From Meiothermus sp. CFH 77666 (GTDB taxonomy: Bacteria > Deinococcota > Deinococci > Deinococcales > Thermaceae): 64,000 nt of DNA. A program made the translations under genes and the position numbers. How positions within the stretch are numbered: the stretch's first letter is position 1; each line of letters opens with the position of its first letter. This document shows positions 44,133 to 53,325 of the stretch, piece by piece. Below the pieces are notes generated by a model. It saw only the letters and a list, made by a program, of their open reading frames with translations. It had not been told where the DNA came from and did not search any database. The stretch spans positions 1 to 64,000 of the forward strand of contig NZ_JAGDFV010000004.1 in assembly GCF_017497985.1 (NCBI RefSeq). The letters run 5' to 3'.

Positions 44133-44840
44133 CCCTCCCAGATAGGCTTCCTGAATCTCGGGCCGGGCTGCTAGCTCCTTGGCCGGGCCGCTCATGGTGA
44201 GGTGGCCGGTTTGCAAGACATAGCCCCGGTGGGCAATCTGCAGGGCCAGACGGGCGTTTTGTTCCACCAACAGAATGGTTTTGCCCTGCTGGTTGAGTTT
44301 CTGGATAATCTCGAAGATAAAATCCACCAGCACGGGGGCCAGCCCCATCGAGGGTTCGTCCATCAGCAGGAGCTTGGGGTCTTGCATCAAGGCCCGGCCA
44401 ATGGCCAGCATCTGCTGTTCGCCACCAGAGAGAGTACCCCCTTTTTGATTTCGCCGTTCGGCCAGGCGGGGAAACAGGGTAAAGGCCTGCTCCTTGCGCT
44501 CCTGCACCACCTTGGGGTTGTTGATCAGAAAGCCCCCCATCTCGAGGTTCTCCTCCACCGTCATACGGGGGAAGATGCGCCGCCCTTCGGGTACGTGCCC
44601 GATGCCCAGCCCCACAATCTTGTCGGCAGGGATTTTGTGAATAGGGGAGCCCTTGTAAATAACCTCCCCCTTGCGGGGCTTGTTCATGCCGCTGATGGTG
44701 CGCAGGGTGGTGCTCTTGCCTGCGCCGTTGGCGCCGATCAGGGTGACGATCTCGCCCTCTTCCACCGTGAGCGAGATGCCCTTGAGTGCGTGGATGTGAC
44801 CGTAATAGGTATGGATGTCCTTAACTTCAAGCAGAGGCAT
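44127..44840 (-). CDS. livF: Branched-chain amino acid ABC transporter ATP-binding protein LivF
   Basis: The ATG at 44840 (MPLLEVKDIHTYYGH) overlaps the livG stop by 14 nt. The 237-residue ATPase has Walker A GANGAGKST, signature LSGGEQQMLAIGRAL, Walker B LLLMDEPSMGLAP and H-loop; DEPSxGLAP is typical of LivF. It is the last gene of the livHMGF operon. With LivG it drives uptake of Leu, Ile, Val or related amino acids. Confidence 0.94.
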   Translation of the reverse strand: MPLLEVKDIHTYYGHIHALKGISLTVEEGEIVTLIGANGAGKSTTLRTISGMNKPRKGEVIYKGSPIHKIPADKIVGLGIGHVPEGRRIFPRMTVEENLEMGGFLINNPKVVQERKEQAFTLFPRLAERRNQKGGTLSGGEQQMLAIGRALMQDPKLLLMDEPSMGLAPVLVDFIFEIIQKLNQQGKTILLVEQNARLALQIAHRGYVLQTGHLTMSGPAKELAARPEIQEAYLGGH

Positions 44841-45633
44841 GGGTACCCCCTCCGGCCTGTCCTGCCGCGCCTTTGCCCAGATAGGCTTCGATGACCTTGG
44901 GGTTGTTGCGAATTTCGGCGGGCAGCCCCTCGGCAATCTTGGAGCCATACTCGAGCACCGCAATTCGATCCGAGATGCTCATCACCATGGCCATGTCGTG
45001 CTCAATCAGCACAATGGTCAGGCCCAGCTCGTCGCGTAGCTTGCGAACCCGCACCTTGAGGTCTTCGGTTTCCTGCTCGTTCATGCCGGCGGCGGGTTCG
45101 TCCAAAAACAGCAGTTTGGGTTCCAGGGCCATGGCGCGGGCAATCTCGAGCCTGCGCTGCTCCCCATACGAAAGCCCCGAGGCCAGCTCTTCCGCCCGCT
45201 TGTCCAGGTTCATGTAAGCGAGCAGCTCCATGGCCCGGGCCTTGGCTTTTTTTTCCGAGGCATGAAACCGGGGGGTGTAGAAAAGCGCATCGAAGTAGGT
45301 TTGGCGGGTCAGGCTGTGGTGCCCTACCAGCACGTTTTCCAGAACCGTCATGGCCTTAAACAGCCGGATGTTCTGAAAGGTGCGGCCAATGCCGGTGCGG
45401 GCTACCCTATCCGGCGAGTAACCGGTAATATCCTTGCCAAAAAACACCACCCGGCCCGTATCGGGTTTGTAGATGCCGGTGAGCAGGTTGAAAAAGGTGG
45501 TTTTGCCTGCGCCGTTGGGGCCGATGACCGAAAAAATCTCCTTGGGCCGTACCTGCAAACTCACATCATTAACCGCCACCAACCCACCGAACTTCTTGGT
45601 GGCCTTCTGCACATCCAGGGCCAGCTCGCTCAT
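44827..45633 (-). CDS. livG: Branched-chain amino acid ABC transporter ATP-binding protein LivG
   Basis: The 268-residue ATPase has Walker A GPNGAGKTTFFN, the LivG-typical GIGRTFQNIRLFKAMTVLEN, signature LSYGEQRRLEIARAM and Walker B LLFLDEPAAGMN. It overlaps livM by 4 nt and livF by 14 nt, so the operon is translationally coupled. The C-terminal 18 residues (GKGAAGQAGGGTHASA) are an extra low-complexity tail. Confidence 0.95.
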   Translation of the reverse strand: MSELALDVQKATKKFGGLVAVNDVSLQVRPKEIFSVIGPNGAGKTTFFNLLTGIYKPDTGRVVFFGKDITGYSPDRVARTGIGRTFQNIRLFKAMTVLENVLVGHHSLTRQTYFDALFYTPRFHASEKKAKARAMELLAYMNLDKRAEELASGLSYGEQRRLEIARAMALEPKLLFLDEPAAGMNEQETEDLKVRVRKLRDELGLTIVLIEHDMAMVMSISDRIAVLEYGSKIAEGLPAEIRNNPKVIEAYLGKGAAGQAGGGTHASA

Positions 45634-47090
45634 TTGCCACCCCCTTCCTGGGCTTCCTGACGGGCTTCCTGTAACTCCGCTTTATGCCGTTGCTCAGGAA
45701 TTAGCCCTTCGGGCCGGAAGATCATCATCAAAATCAAGATCAAACCAAACACCAGACGTTCATACTTGGCAGGGTTAAGCTGGGGAGGCAGGTTGGCCAT
45801 GTTATAGCCCAGGATGTTGACCCCGGTCTGCCGCCAGGTGTTGAGCAGGTCGGAGAAGTCCTTGAGGATGCCGAGGTTGAGTACGGTTACGGCAGCCGCT
45901 CCTACCACGGCTCCGCCAATCGAGCCCATTCCACCCAGAATCACAAAAGCCAGGATGTTAATCGAGGCTTGCAAGGTGAAGGACTCCGGGCTCACAAAGG
46001 TCTGCTTGGCTGCAAAGACTGCGCCCATGATGCCCGAGAAGGCGGCCCCTGTAGCAAAGGCGATCAGCTTGGTCGGGAGCAGGGGAATCCCCATGGCCTT
46101 GGCCGCAATCTCATCTTCGCGGATGGCCACCCAGGCCCGGCCAAAGCGGGAGTTGGCGAGCCGGACATTGACCAAAACCACGATGCCAATGACCACCAAC
46201 ACCAGCAAGTAGAAGAAGAAGGAATAGGTAATGGCATCGTCAATGGGCCGGCCATAGATGCGCTCGGCCCCGATGGCCCGGAGAAAGTCGGCCAGGATGC
46301 CCACATCGGGGCGATTGACCGGGGTGATACCCTGGGGGCCGTTGGTGATGTTGAGGGGTTTATCGAGGTTGTTGGCAAAGACCCGCACCACTTCGCCCAG
46401 TCCCAGCGTTACGATGGCCAGATAATCGCCCCGCAGCCGCAAAGCAGGCAACCCAATCAGCACCCCGGTGATGGCCGCGGTAATGATGGCCAGGGCCATG
46501 AACAAGAAAAGGTAGTTGCCAGGGAGCCCCTGGGCGGGAAAGCCATCAATAAACTGGGCGGCTTGTGGAGAACCGAAAATACCCCAGGTATAGGCCCCAA
46601 TGGCAAAAAAGGCGGCAAACCCTAAATCCAGCAGACCGGCCTGACCCACCACCACGTTCAGCCCCAGGGCCAGGGCCGCAAAAATGCCAATCTGGATACC
46701 CAGCTCGAACAAAAACGAATTGGAAAGACCGGCAATGGGTACTGCAATCAGCAGAATGGACGTGCCCAGCGCGATCCGCACCAACTGCGTCAGATTGGGT
46801 AGCAAAAAAGAGGCAATCAAGACGGCCAGCAGCAGGTAAAACGCAATTTTGTCATCGGTGTTGGTGCGCAGCAGGATGGTTAGGGCCAGGGCCAGTACGG
46901 CCAGCAGACCTGAGCGCCAGCCGGTAGGCAGGCGCAGCCCCATCACCGAGGCAACGCCCAGTACCAGCAGCACATTGAGCAGTCCGCTCGATACAACAGG
47001 TTGGCCCAGCAGGGAGAGTAGCACCCCGGCGGCAGATAGGGCGGTCAGGCCGATGGAGAGGGGAAGCGCAAAGCGATGGAGGGCACTCAT
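45630..47090 (-). CDS. livM: Branched-chain amino acid ABC transporter permease LivM
   Basis: The 486-residue permease is longer than usual because of extra N-terminal membrane helices (about 1-110). The core has the LivM signatures LNVVVGQAGLLDLGFAAFFA and RDDEIAAKAMGI-like IREDEIAAKAMGIPLLPTKL. About ten to eleven helices are predicted. A charged C-terminal tail follows (EQRHKAELQEARQEAQEGGG). It overlaps livH by 4 nt. Confidence 0.94.
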   Translation of the reverse strand: MSALHRFALPLSIGLTALSAAGVLLSLLGQPVVSSGLLNVLLVLGVASVMGLRLPTGWRSGLLAVLALALTILLRTNTDDKIAFYLLLAVLIASFLLPNLTQLVRIALGTSILLIAVPIAGLSNSFLFELGIQIGIFAALALGLNVVVGQAGLLDLGFAAFFAIGAYTWGIFGSPQAAQFIDGFPAQGLPGNYLFLFMALAIITAAITGVLIGLPALRLRGDYLAIVTLGLGEVVRVFANNLDKPLNITNGPQGITPVNRPDVGILADFLRAIGAERIYGRPIDDAITYSFFFYLLVLVVIGIVVLVNVRLANSRFGRAWVAIREDEIAAKAMGIPLLPTKLIAFATGAAFSGIMGAVFAAKQTFVSPESFTLQASINILAFVILGGMGSIGGAVVGAAAVTVLNLGILKDFSDLLNTWRQTGVNILGYNMANLPPQLNPAKYERLVFGLILILMMIFRPEGLIPEQRHKAELQEARQEAQEGGGK

Positions 47091-48067
47091 ACTTTCTCAC
47101 TCACATTCTGCCCAAACAAACCCTGGGGCCGGAACAAAAGCAGCAGCACCAGCGTCAGGAACGCGAATACGTCCTTATACTCGGTACCGAAGTTGCCATT
47201 GGTCAGGAAAGGCAGGTAGGTGCCCGAGAGGGTCTCGAGCTGCCCCAGTACCAGTCCTCCGACCATGGCCCCGGGGATGTTGCCAATACCTCCGAGTACT
47301 GCAGAGGTGAAGGCCTTCAGCCCAGGTAAGACGCCCGAATAGGGGGTCACATTGGTGTATAGCAAGCCGAACAAGACCCCGGCCACCCCACCCAGCGAAC
47401 CCCCAATCAAAAAAGTGCGCGAGATGATGACATCGGGGTTGATGCCCATCAGGGCGGCGGTCTGCATATCTTGCGAAACTGCCCGAATAGCCTTGCCGAG
47501 CTTGGTTCGGTTGACCAGATAGGTTAGTCCAACCAGCATGAGCACAGAGACCACGATGATGATGATGCCCTTGACCTGAATGGTGGTCTGGAGCGGTAGC
47601 ATCAGGGTGGTGTTCAGGGCATCAAAGGTGCGGTACTGCATATTGAACTCGTTGTGCCTTAGTGCGGCATAGATGCGGGTGAGGTCTTGCAGCAAAAACG
47701 AGACCCCGATGGCCGTAATCATGGGAACCAGAATGTTTTTGCTGCCCCGCTTGCGCAGTGGACGATAGGCAAACCGCTCCACCAGCACTGCCATGGTGCC
47801 CGAGCCTACCGCCGCAAAAACCAACGCCACAAAAAGCAGCAGGAAGGGATTGGAGATGACCGGCGCATCGGGGTTGCCCCAGAAGCGGAAGACCTCGAGG
47901 CCAATCACCGCCCCGATCATGAAGACCTCGGAATGGGCAAAGTTTATCAGCCCCAACACCCCGTAGACCATGGTGTAGCCCAGGGCTACCATGGCATACA
48001 CAAAGCCTAGCAAGAGCCCCTCGAGGAGCGTTTGCGGCATGATCGCGAATAGGTCGGCAACCGTCAA
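47087..48067 (-). CDS. livH: Branched-chain amino acid ABC transporter permease LivH
   Basis: The 326-residue permease shows LivH features: LLGFVYAMVALGYTMVYGVL with GLINFAHSEVFMIG near the start, and RAVSQDMQTAALMGINPDVI as the ATPase-contacting loop. About eight helices are expected. It is the first gene of livHMGF, with its own promoter separate from the binding-protein gene. CAGGAGG precedes the start. Confidence 0.95.
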   Translation of the reverse strand: MTVADLFAIMPQTLLEGLLLGFVYAMVALGYTMVYGVLGLINFAHSEVFMIGAVIGLEVFRFWGNPDAPVISNPFLLLFVALVFAAVGSGTMAVLVERFAYRPLRKRGSKNILVPMITAIGVSFLLQDLTRIYAALRHNEFNMQYRTFDALNTTLMLPLQTTIQVKGIIIIVVSVLMLVGLTYLVNRTKLGKAIRAVSQDMQTAALMGINPDVIISRTFLIGGSLGGVAGVLFGLLYTNVTPYSGVLPGLKAFTSAVLGGIGNIPGAMVGGLVLGQLETLSGTYLPFLTNGNFGTEYKDVFAFLTLVLLLLFRPQGLFGQNVSEKV

Positions 48068-48094
48068 GAAAAACCTCCTGGCCTGAGATTATAC

Positions 48095-48126
48095 GAATGC
48101 ACGCATATAGTTTCATGGGTGCATTC
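48095..48126. promoter_or_regulatory. Inverted repeat in the livH leader
   Basis: GAATGCAC (48095-48102) and GTGCATTC (48119-48126) are perfect 8-bp arms separated by 16 bp, between the predicted promoter and livH. It could be an operator or an mRNA hairpin that tunes the permease operon. Confidence 0.45.
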
Positions 48127-48147
48127 TTTTCCGCTTTAGCCTGCCAG

Positions 48148-48176
48148 AGTATATAGGTTGCTGCGCGAGCTGACAA
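48148..48176 (-). promoter_or_regulatory. Promoter of livHMGF
   Basis: Minus strand TTGTCA (48171-48176), 17-bp spacer, TATACT (48148-48153); about 80 bp before livH. It lets the permease genes be transcribed separately from livJ. Confidence 0.65.
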
Positions 48177-48246
48177 TGGGGATTTATTGGTGTGCTGAGC
48201 GCAACCTTGACCCTGCGAACAAATTTTGATTGAGCCCAGCCCACAC

Positions 48247-48280
48247 AAAAAGATGACTCCCGCAAGAGCAGGAGTCATCT
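48247..48280 (-). terminator. Terminator of the Liv binding-protein gene
   Basis: Minus strand AGATGACTCC-TGCTCTTGCG-GGAGTCATCT with a perfect 10-bp stem followed by TTTT, 15 bp after the stop. Confidence 0.9.
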
Positions 48281-48294
48281 GTAAAGGGCTTAGC

Positions 48295-49455
48295 TTACTG
48301 GCGAGCTGCCGGGGGTGCAAACTGAATCACCCGCAACACTTCACCGGGGTATTTGGCTTCCTTCATGCCCACAACATAGTAGTCCGAGAGCTTGCGGTCG
48401 CCCTTGCTGTCAAACTCGATACGTCCGGTCAAGCCGTCCAGCTTGACTTCGCGTACCGCACGGGCTACCTGTTCGCGGGTTGGCTTCTTACCGGCATTGG
48501 CTTTGATGGCTGCCTCGATAGCAGTCAGAATCACGTTGGCAGCGTCGAAGGCATACACTGCATAGGCTTCGGGGTCTTTACCGAATTTAGCCTTGTAGCG
48601 TTGGGCGAAAGCTGCCGCCTTGGGCAAGGTGCTGATGGGGCCGGCAGTGGTGGTGAAGAGCACGCCTTTCGAGGCGCTGCCCGCTATCTTCACCAGGTCG
48701 GAAGCATCCAGACCATCGCCGCCCATGAAGGTAGCGGTAATACCCCGTTCGCGCATTTGCTTGACCAGCACACCACCCTTATCGTAGATGCCGCCGTAGT
48801 AGACCAGATCGGGGCGCTGGGCGCGCATCTGGAGGATCAGGGGCTGGAAGTTAGAGGCTTCCTCGGTGCCCACCAGGGCCACTACGTTGGCTCCCAGCTC
48901 CTTGGCGCGGTTTGCGAAGGCTTCCGCCAGGCCCTGGCCGTAGGGGGTCTTGTCGTGGATTACAAAGAGGCGGGTGCGCTTGAGCACCTTTACGGCGTAT
49001 TCGGCTCCTACAGGCCCTTGCACATCATCACGCCCGCAGATGCGGTTGACGTTAAGGTAGCCACGGTCGGTGACGCGGGGGTTGGTGTTGGCCGGGGAGA
49101 CCATGACCAGGTTGGTATCCTTGTAAATTTCTGAGGAGGGAATGGCCACACCCGAGTTCAGGTGGCCCACAATTCCCAGCAGGTCGGGGTCGTTGACAAT
49201 ACGACGGGCAACTGCCACGCCCACATCAGGAGTTGCCTGGTCGTCCTGGGGGGCAAACTGGAGCTGGAAGCCAAGCTGCTGGAAGCGGGCCTGGGCATCT
49301 TCAATGGCCATCTGGGTGCCCTGCGAAATGGCGGTACCCAGACCCGACTGGGGCCCTGACAAAGGCGAGACCGAAGCGATCTTGATGACGTTGGACTGGG
49401 CTGCAGCCACACCCAGGGCCAACGCGCCTAGCGCTAGAATTGCGATTTTCCTCAT
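48295..49455 (-). CDS. livJ: Branched-chain amino acid binding protein (LivJ/LivK type)
   Basis: The 386-residue protein has a signal peptide (MRKIAILALGALALGVAAAQ) and a type I periplasmic-binding fold: VIKIASVSPLSGPQSGLGTA near the start, then AIPSSEIYKDTNLVMVSPAN and FVIHDKTPYGQGLAEAF. It captures the amino acid for LivHMGF. It is transcribed from its own promoter and ends at a strong terminator, which keeps the binding protein in excess over the permease. Confidence 0.93.
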   Translation of the reverse strand: MRKIAILALGALALGVAAAQSNVIKIASVSPLSGPQSGLGTAISQGTQMAIEDAQARFQQLGFQLQFAPQDDQATPDVGVAVARRIVNDPDLLGIVGHLNSGVAIPSSEIYKDTNLVMVSPANTNPRVTDRGYLNVNRICGRDDVQGPVGAEYAVKVLKRTRLFVIHDKTPYGQGLAEAFANRAKELGANVVALVGTEEASNFQPLILQMRAQRPDLVYYGGIYDKGGVLVKQMRERGITATFMGGDGLDASDLVKIAGSASKGVLFTTTAGPISTLPKAAAFAQRYKAKFGKDPEAYAVYAFDAANVILTAIEAAIKANAGKKPTREQVARAVREVKLDGLTGRIEFDSKGDRKLSDYYVVGMKEAKYPGEVLRVIQFAPPAARQ

Positions 49456-49500
49456 GCCGAATCCTCCTGTACTTTTCTTTAGCCAAAGAACGGCTGGTTC

Positions 49501-49531
49501 ATTCTACCCAACCTATGCCGACATGTGTCAA
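49501..49531 (-). promoter_or_regulatory. Possible promoter of the Liv binding-protein gene
   Basis: Minus strand TTGACA (49526-49531), 19-bp spacer, TAGAAT (49501-49506), 46 bp before the ATG. The spacer is longer than ideal. Confidence 0.5.
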
Positions 49532-49703
49532 CGTCGGACGTTGTATTTGTTTTCCAGCCATTTAGAGGGTACACAATTTTTGCGAGACTGCAAACCTTCT
49601 TCAAATCACAATTGCATCCCCATCTCTGCTGAGGAGTTGAGACCAACAGCGACGACTGATTGATTTTTGCCTGGCCATCCACTGACAGGCGGAGAGGGGT
49701 CGG

Positions 49704-49728
49704 GAGAATGGGGGTTCGTACCATTCTC
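49704..49728. terminator. Hairpin after glnA
   Basis: GAGAATGG and CCATTCTC form a perfect 8-bp stem with a 9-nt loop, ten bases after the glnA stop. There is no U-run, so it may protect the mRNA end or act as a weak terminator. The rest of the gap to livJ (49532-49703) has no gene. Confidence 0.45.
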
Positions 49729-49737
49729 GGCTATGGG

Positions 49738-51099
49738 TCAGTACTCGGCAAGGTACTGGTTCAGCTCCCACTCGTGCACCGCAATGCGGTATGAGTCCCA
49801 CTCCACCCGCTTGGCGTTGAGAAAATCTTTGTAGACCTGTTCGCCCAGGGCATTGCGTACAACGCGGTTCTTTTGCAGGGCTTCCAGGGCTTCACGCAAG
49901 GTTCCAGGCATCTCGCTGACCCGGTATTTGCGCCTATCACGAACCGAAAGTTCGTACACATCGCGTTCGATGGGGGGCGGGGGGGTCAGGTTGCTCTCGA
50001 TACCCTCGAGCCCCGCGCCCAGAATCACCGCCAGGGCCAGGTAGGGGTTGCAGGAGGGGTCGGGAAAGCGGAATTCCGCCCGAGTGCCTACTCCACGCCG
50101 TTTGGGAACTCGAATCATGGCGCTGCGATGCGAAACCGACCAGGCCACGCTGGTTGGGGCCTCGTAGCCGGGGGTCAGCCGTTTGTAGGAATTGACCAGG
50201 GGGTTGGTGATGGCGGCCATGCCCTCGGCGTGCTCAAAGAGGCCCGCGATAAACTGCAAGGCAGTCTTGGAGAGCTGGTGCGGCCAGACATCCAGCTTGC
50301 CCTTAGGTTCATAAAATGCGTTTTGCCCATTTTTGAAAAGCGAAAGGTGGAAGTGCAGACCCGAGCCATTGATGCCCGCAACGGGCTTGGGCATGAAGGT
50401 GGCGTGCAGGCCGTGGTTGATGGCCACACGCTTAACCACAAACTTGAGCGTGGTCAGGTGGTCGGCAGCCTGAAGAGCATCGGTATATTTGAGGTCAATT
50501 TCGTGCTGGCCGGGGGCGCCCTCGTGATGGGCGGCCTCGAGGGGCAACCCTAACCGAACCAGCATATCTACCATATCGCGCCGGGCTTCCTCGCCCTTAT
50601 CGGTGGGGGCCAGGTCGAAGTAACCTGCTCGGTCGTAAGTGTGGGTGGTGGGGCTGCCTTCGGGACTGCGGTTGAACAGGAAGAATTCCACCTCGCTGCC
50701 CACGTAAAGGTTGTCGAAGCCTTTTTTCTGGGCCCGCTCGATCTGTCGCTTGAGCACCTGCCGGGGGTCGCCCTCAAAGGGCTTGCCATCGGGGAAGGCG
50801 ATATCGCAGATCAGGCGGGCTACGGCGCCTTTGGTGGTGGGCTCGAGCTCCCTAGGATATACCACAAAGGTGTCGTAATCCGGCTTCAGCAGCATGTCCG
50901 ACTCTTCAACCTCGGTGCGACCAAAGCCCTCGATAGAGGAGCCATCGAACATAATTTCGCCATCCAGCGCTTTCTCGAACTGGTTGACGGGTAGTTCCAC
51001 TACCTTGTTGATGCCTAAAATATCGGTGAACTGCAAACGCAAAAAGCGCACCTGCTGGTCTTTCAACTCATGCAAAATGTCCTGCTTGGTTCGTGCCAT
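49738..51099 (-). CDS. glnA: Glutamine synthetase, type I
   Basis: GlnA makes glutamine from glutamate, ammonia and ATP. The ATG at 51099 (MARTKQDILHELKD) is chosen; an earlier frame adds 40 unrelated residues. The 453-residue protein has the Latter-type ATP motif KPVAGINGSGLHFHLS, metal-site GSEVEFFLF and EGAPGQHEIDLKY. The adenylylation-site region lacks the tyrosine pattern of GSI-beta enzymes, and length fits GSI-alpha. It has no Shine-Dalgarno, and a -10 box lies so close that the mRNA may be leaderless. Confidence 0.95.
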   Translation of the reverse strand: MARTKQDILHELKDQQVRFLRLQFTDILGINKVVELPVNQFEKALDGEIMFDGSSIEGFGRTEVEESDMLLKPDYDTFVVYPRELEPTTKGAVARLICDIAFPDGKPFEGDPRQVLKRQIERAQKKGFDNLYVGSEVEFFLFNRSPEGSPTTHTYDRAGYFDLAPTDKGEEARRDMVDMLVRLGLPLEAAHHEGAPGQHEIDLKYTDALQAADHLTTLKFVVKRVAINHGLHATFMPKPVAGINGSGLHFHLSLFKNGQNAFYEPKGKLDVWPHQLSKTALQFIAGLFEHAEGMAAITNPLVNSYKRLTPGYEAPTSVAWSVSHRSAMIRVPKRRGVGTRAEFRFPDPSCNPYLALAVILGAGLEGIESNLTPPPPIERDVYELSVRDRRKYRVSEMPGTLREALEALQKNRVVRNALGEQVYKDFLNAKRVEWDSYRIAVHEWELNQYLAEY

Positions 51100-51105
51100 G
51101 TGTAC

Positions 51106-51111
51106 AGCATA
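51106..51111 (-). promoter_or_regulatory. -10 box of glnA, probably giving a leaderless mRNA
   Basis: Minus strand TATGCT ends six bases before the glnA ATG, so transcription should start at or next to the A of the start codon. The -35 is weak. The gap to 51377 holds nothing else recognisable apart from the next gene's leader. Confidence 0.5.
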
Positions 51112-51377
51112 CCGGTACCGCCAGGGCTTTTGACAGACGTTTTGCTTAAGCCAGGTGCATGGGGGCGATTTGTAGAACCCTTGCTCAAATCCCAAAACTC
51201 GATTGCAGGAGATGCTCAACAGCGGCCACTACAAAGCCTGTGAGTTGTGGCACTGGCTTAGTGTGTATTGGCGTCAGATTAAGGGAATTTGTGACATGTC
51301 TCAGTTAGGCGGTGTGTGAAGCCACTATTATTGGGCCGTTTGTGACGTTGTGTGTGACTGAAAATTTAGGAGGAAGC

Positions 51378-52127
51378 ATGAAAAAAATCTGGTTGGCAGT
51401 AATGGCTTCGTTGGGAATCGGCAGCATGGCCCTGGCGGATGGCTTTTCTATCACCGGCAACCTCCAATTTTTACCCGACTTTGGACTGGTGGGCGGGCAG
51501 TTCATCACGCCCTACCGCAGCTACCGGGGAACGGCCGTCAACTTCACCCTTAACCTGACCGAAAACATTGTGGCCGGGGCTAGCTTGCGGCCTGGCTTTT
51601 TTGCCGGGCAGTTTGTACTGGCCAGCCGCGCCGGGTTGGTGGGGGTTGCTAAGCTCAACGAATCCAATGCGGGCTATGTGGAAGGGGCAATTCGCTTTGG
51701 TTCGAACCAGATTGTCCTGCCCGGTCCTTTCAGCTTCGACTTCGATGCAGGTGGGGAAATCTTCATCACCCAGCGCATTGCCGATGCAGCCGTGCTGTAT
51801 GGGGGCGCGGGCCTGGACGCAACCCTGGTGGTCGTGCCGACCGTAACGCTGAACGCAGCGGCCAATGCCTATGCAGGCCTGAAGCTGGAATTGACCCGCG
51901 ACCTCAATGCCTATCTGGAAGGGGGTCTTCGCTATCCGTTTGGCTTAAGCCTGGGCTATGACATAACCGCTTCCCTGTATTACACCGTTGTGCGGGGTGT
52001 GCGCCTCGGCATATATGGGGGCTACACCAACGCCAGCGGAGCCGCAGGCGCCTGGAAACTGGGCATTGCCGGCGAATGGACGGAAAAACCCGAAACCCTG
52101 GGTACGCCGGGCAACTACCTGCCTTGA
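51378..52127 (+). CDS. Outer-membrane beta-barrel-like exported protein
   Basis: The ATG at 51378 (MKKIWLAVMASLGIGSMALA) follows AGGAGGAAGC; the upstream extension is rejected. The 249-residue protein has a cleaved signal peptide and then alternating hydrophobic and polar strands rich in G, Y, A and N, for example SYRGTAVNFTLNLTENIVAG and GLSLGYDITASLYYTVVRGV. This fits an eight- to ten-stranded barrel or an envelope surface protein. No ligand or transport role can be given. A strong terminator follows. Confidence 0.75.
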   Translation: MKKIWLAVMASLGIGSMALADGFSITGNLQFLPDFGLVGGQFITPYRSYRGTAVNFTLNLTENIVAGASLRPGFFAGQFVLASRAGLVGVAKLNESNAGYVEGAIRFGSNQIVLPGPFSFDFDAGGEIFITQRIADAAVLYGGAGLDATLVVVPTVTLNAAANAYAGLKLELTRDLNAYLEGGLRYPFGLSLGYDITASLYYTVVRGVRLGIYGGYTNASGAAGAWKLGIAGEWTEKPETLGTPGNYLP

Positions 52128-52147
52128 AGTAAGCTCGATAAACTATT

Positions 52148-52172
52148 AGCCTCCCGAGCGGGAGGCTTTTTT
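52148..52172 (+). terminator. Terminator after the outer-membrane protein gene
   Basis: AGCCTCCC-GAGC-GGGAGGCT with a perfect 8-bp stem followed by TTTTT, 21 bp after the stop. Confidence 0.92.
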
Positions 52173-52177
52173 GATGC

Positions 52178-53281
<1,104 letters not shown>

Positions 53282-53325
53282 GGCTCCAGTCTAGCCAAGC
53301 GCAGCCTGAGGCCGATGTGTGTGGG

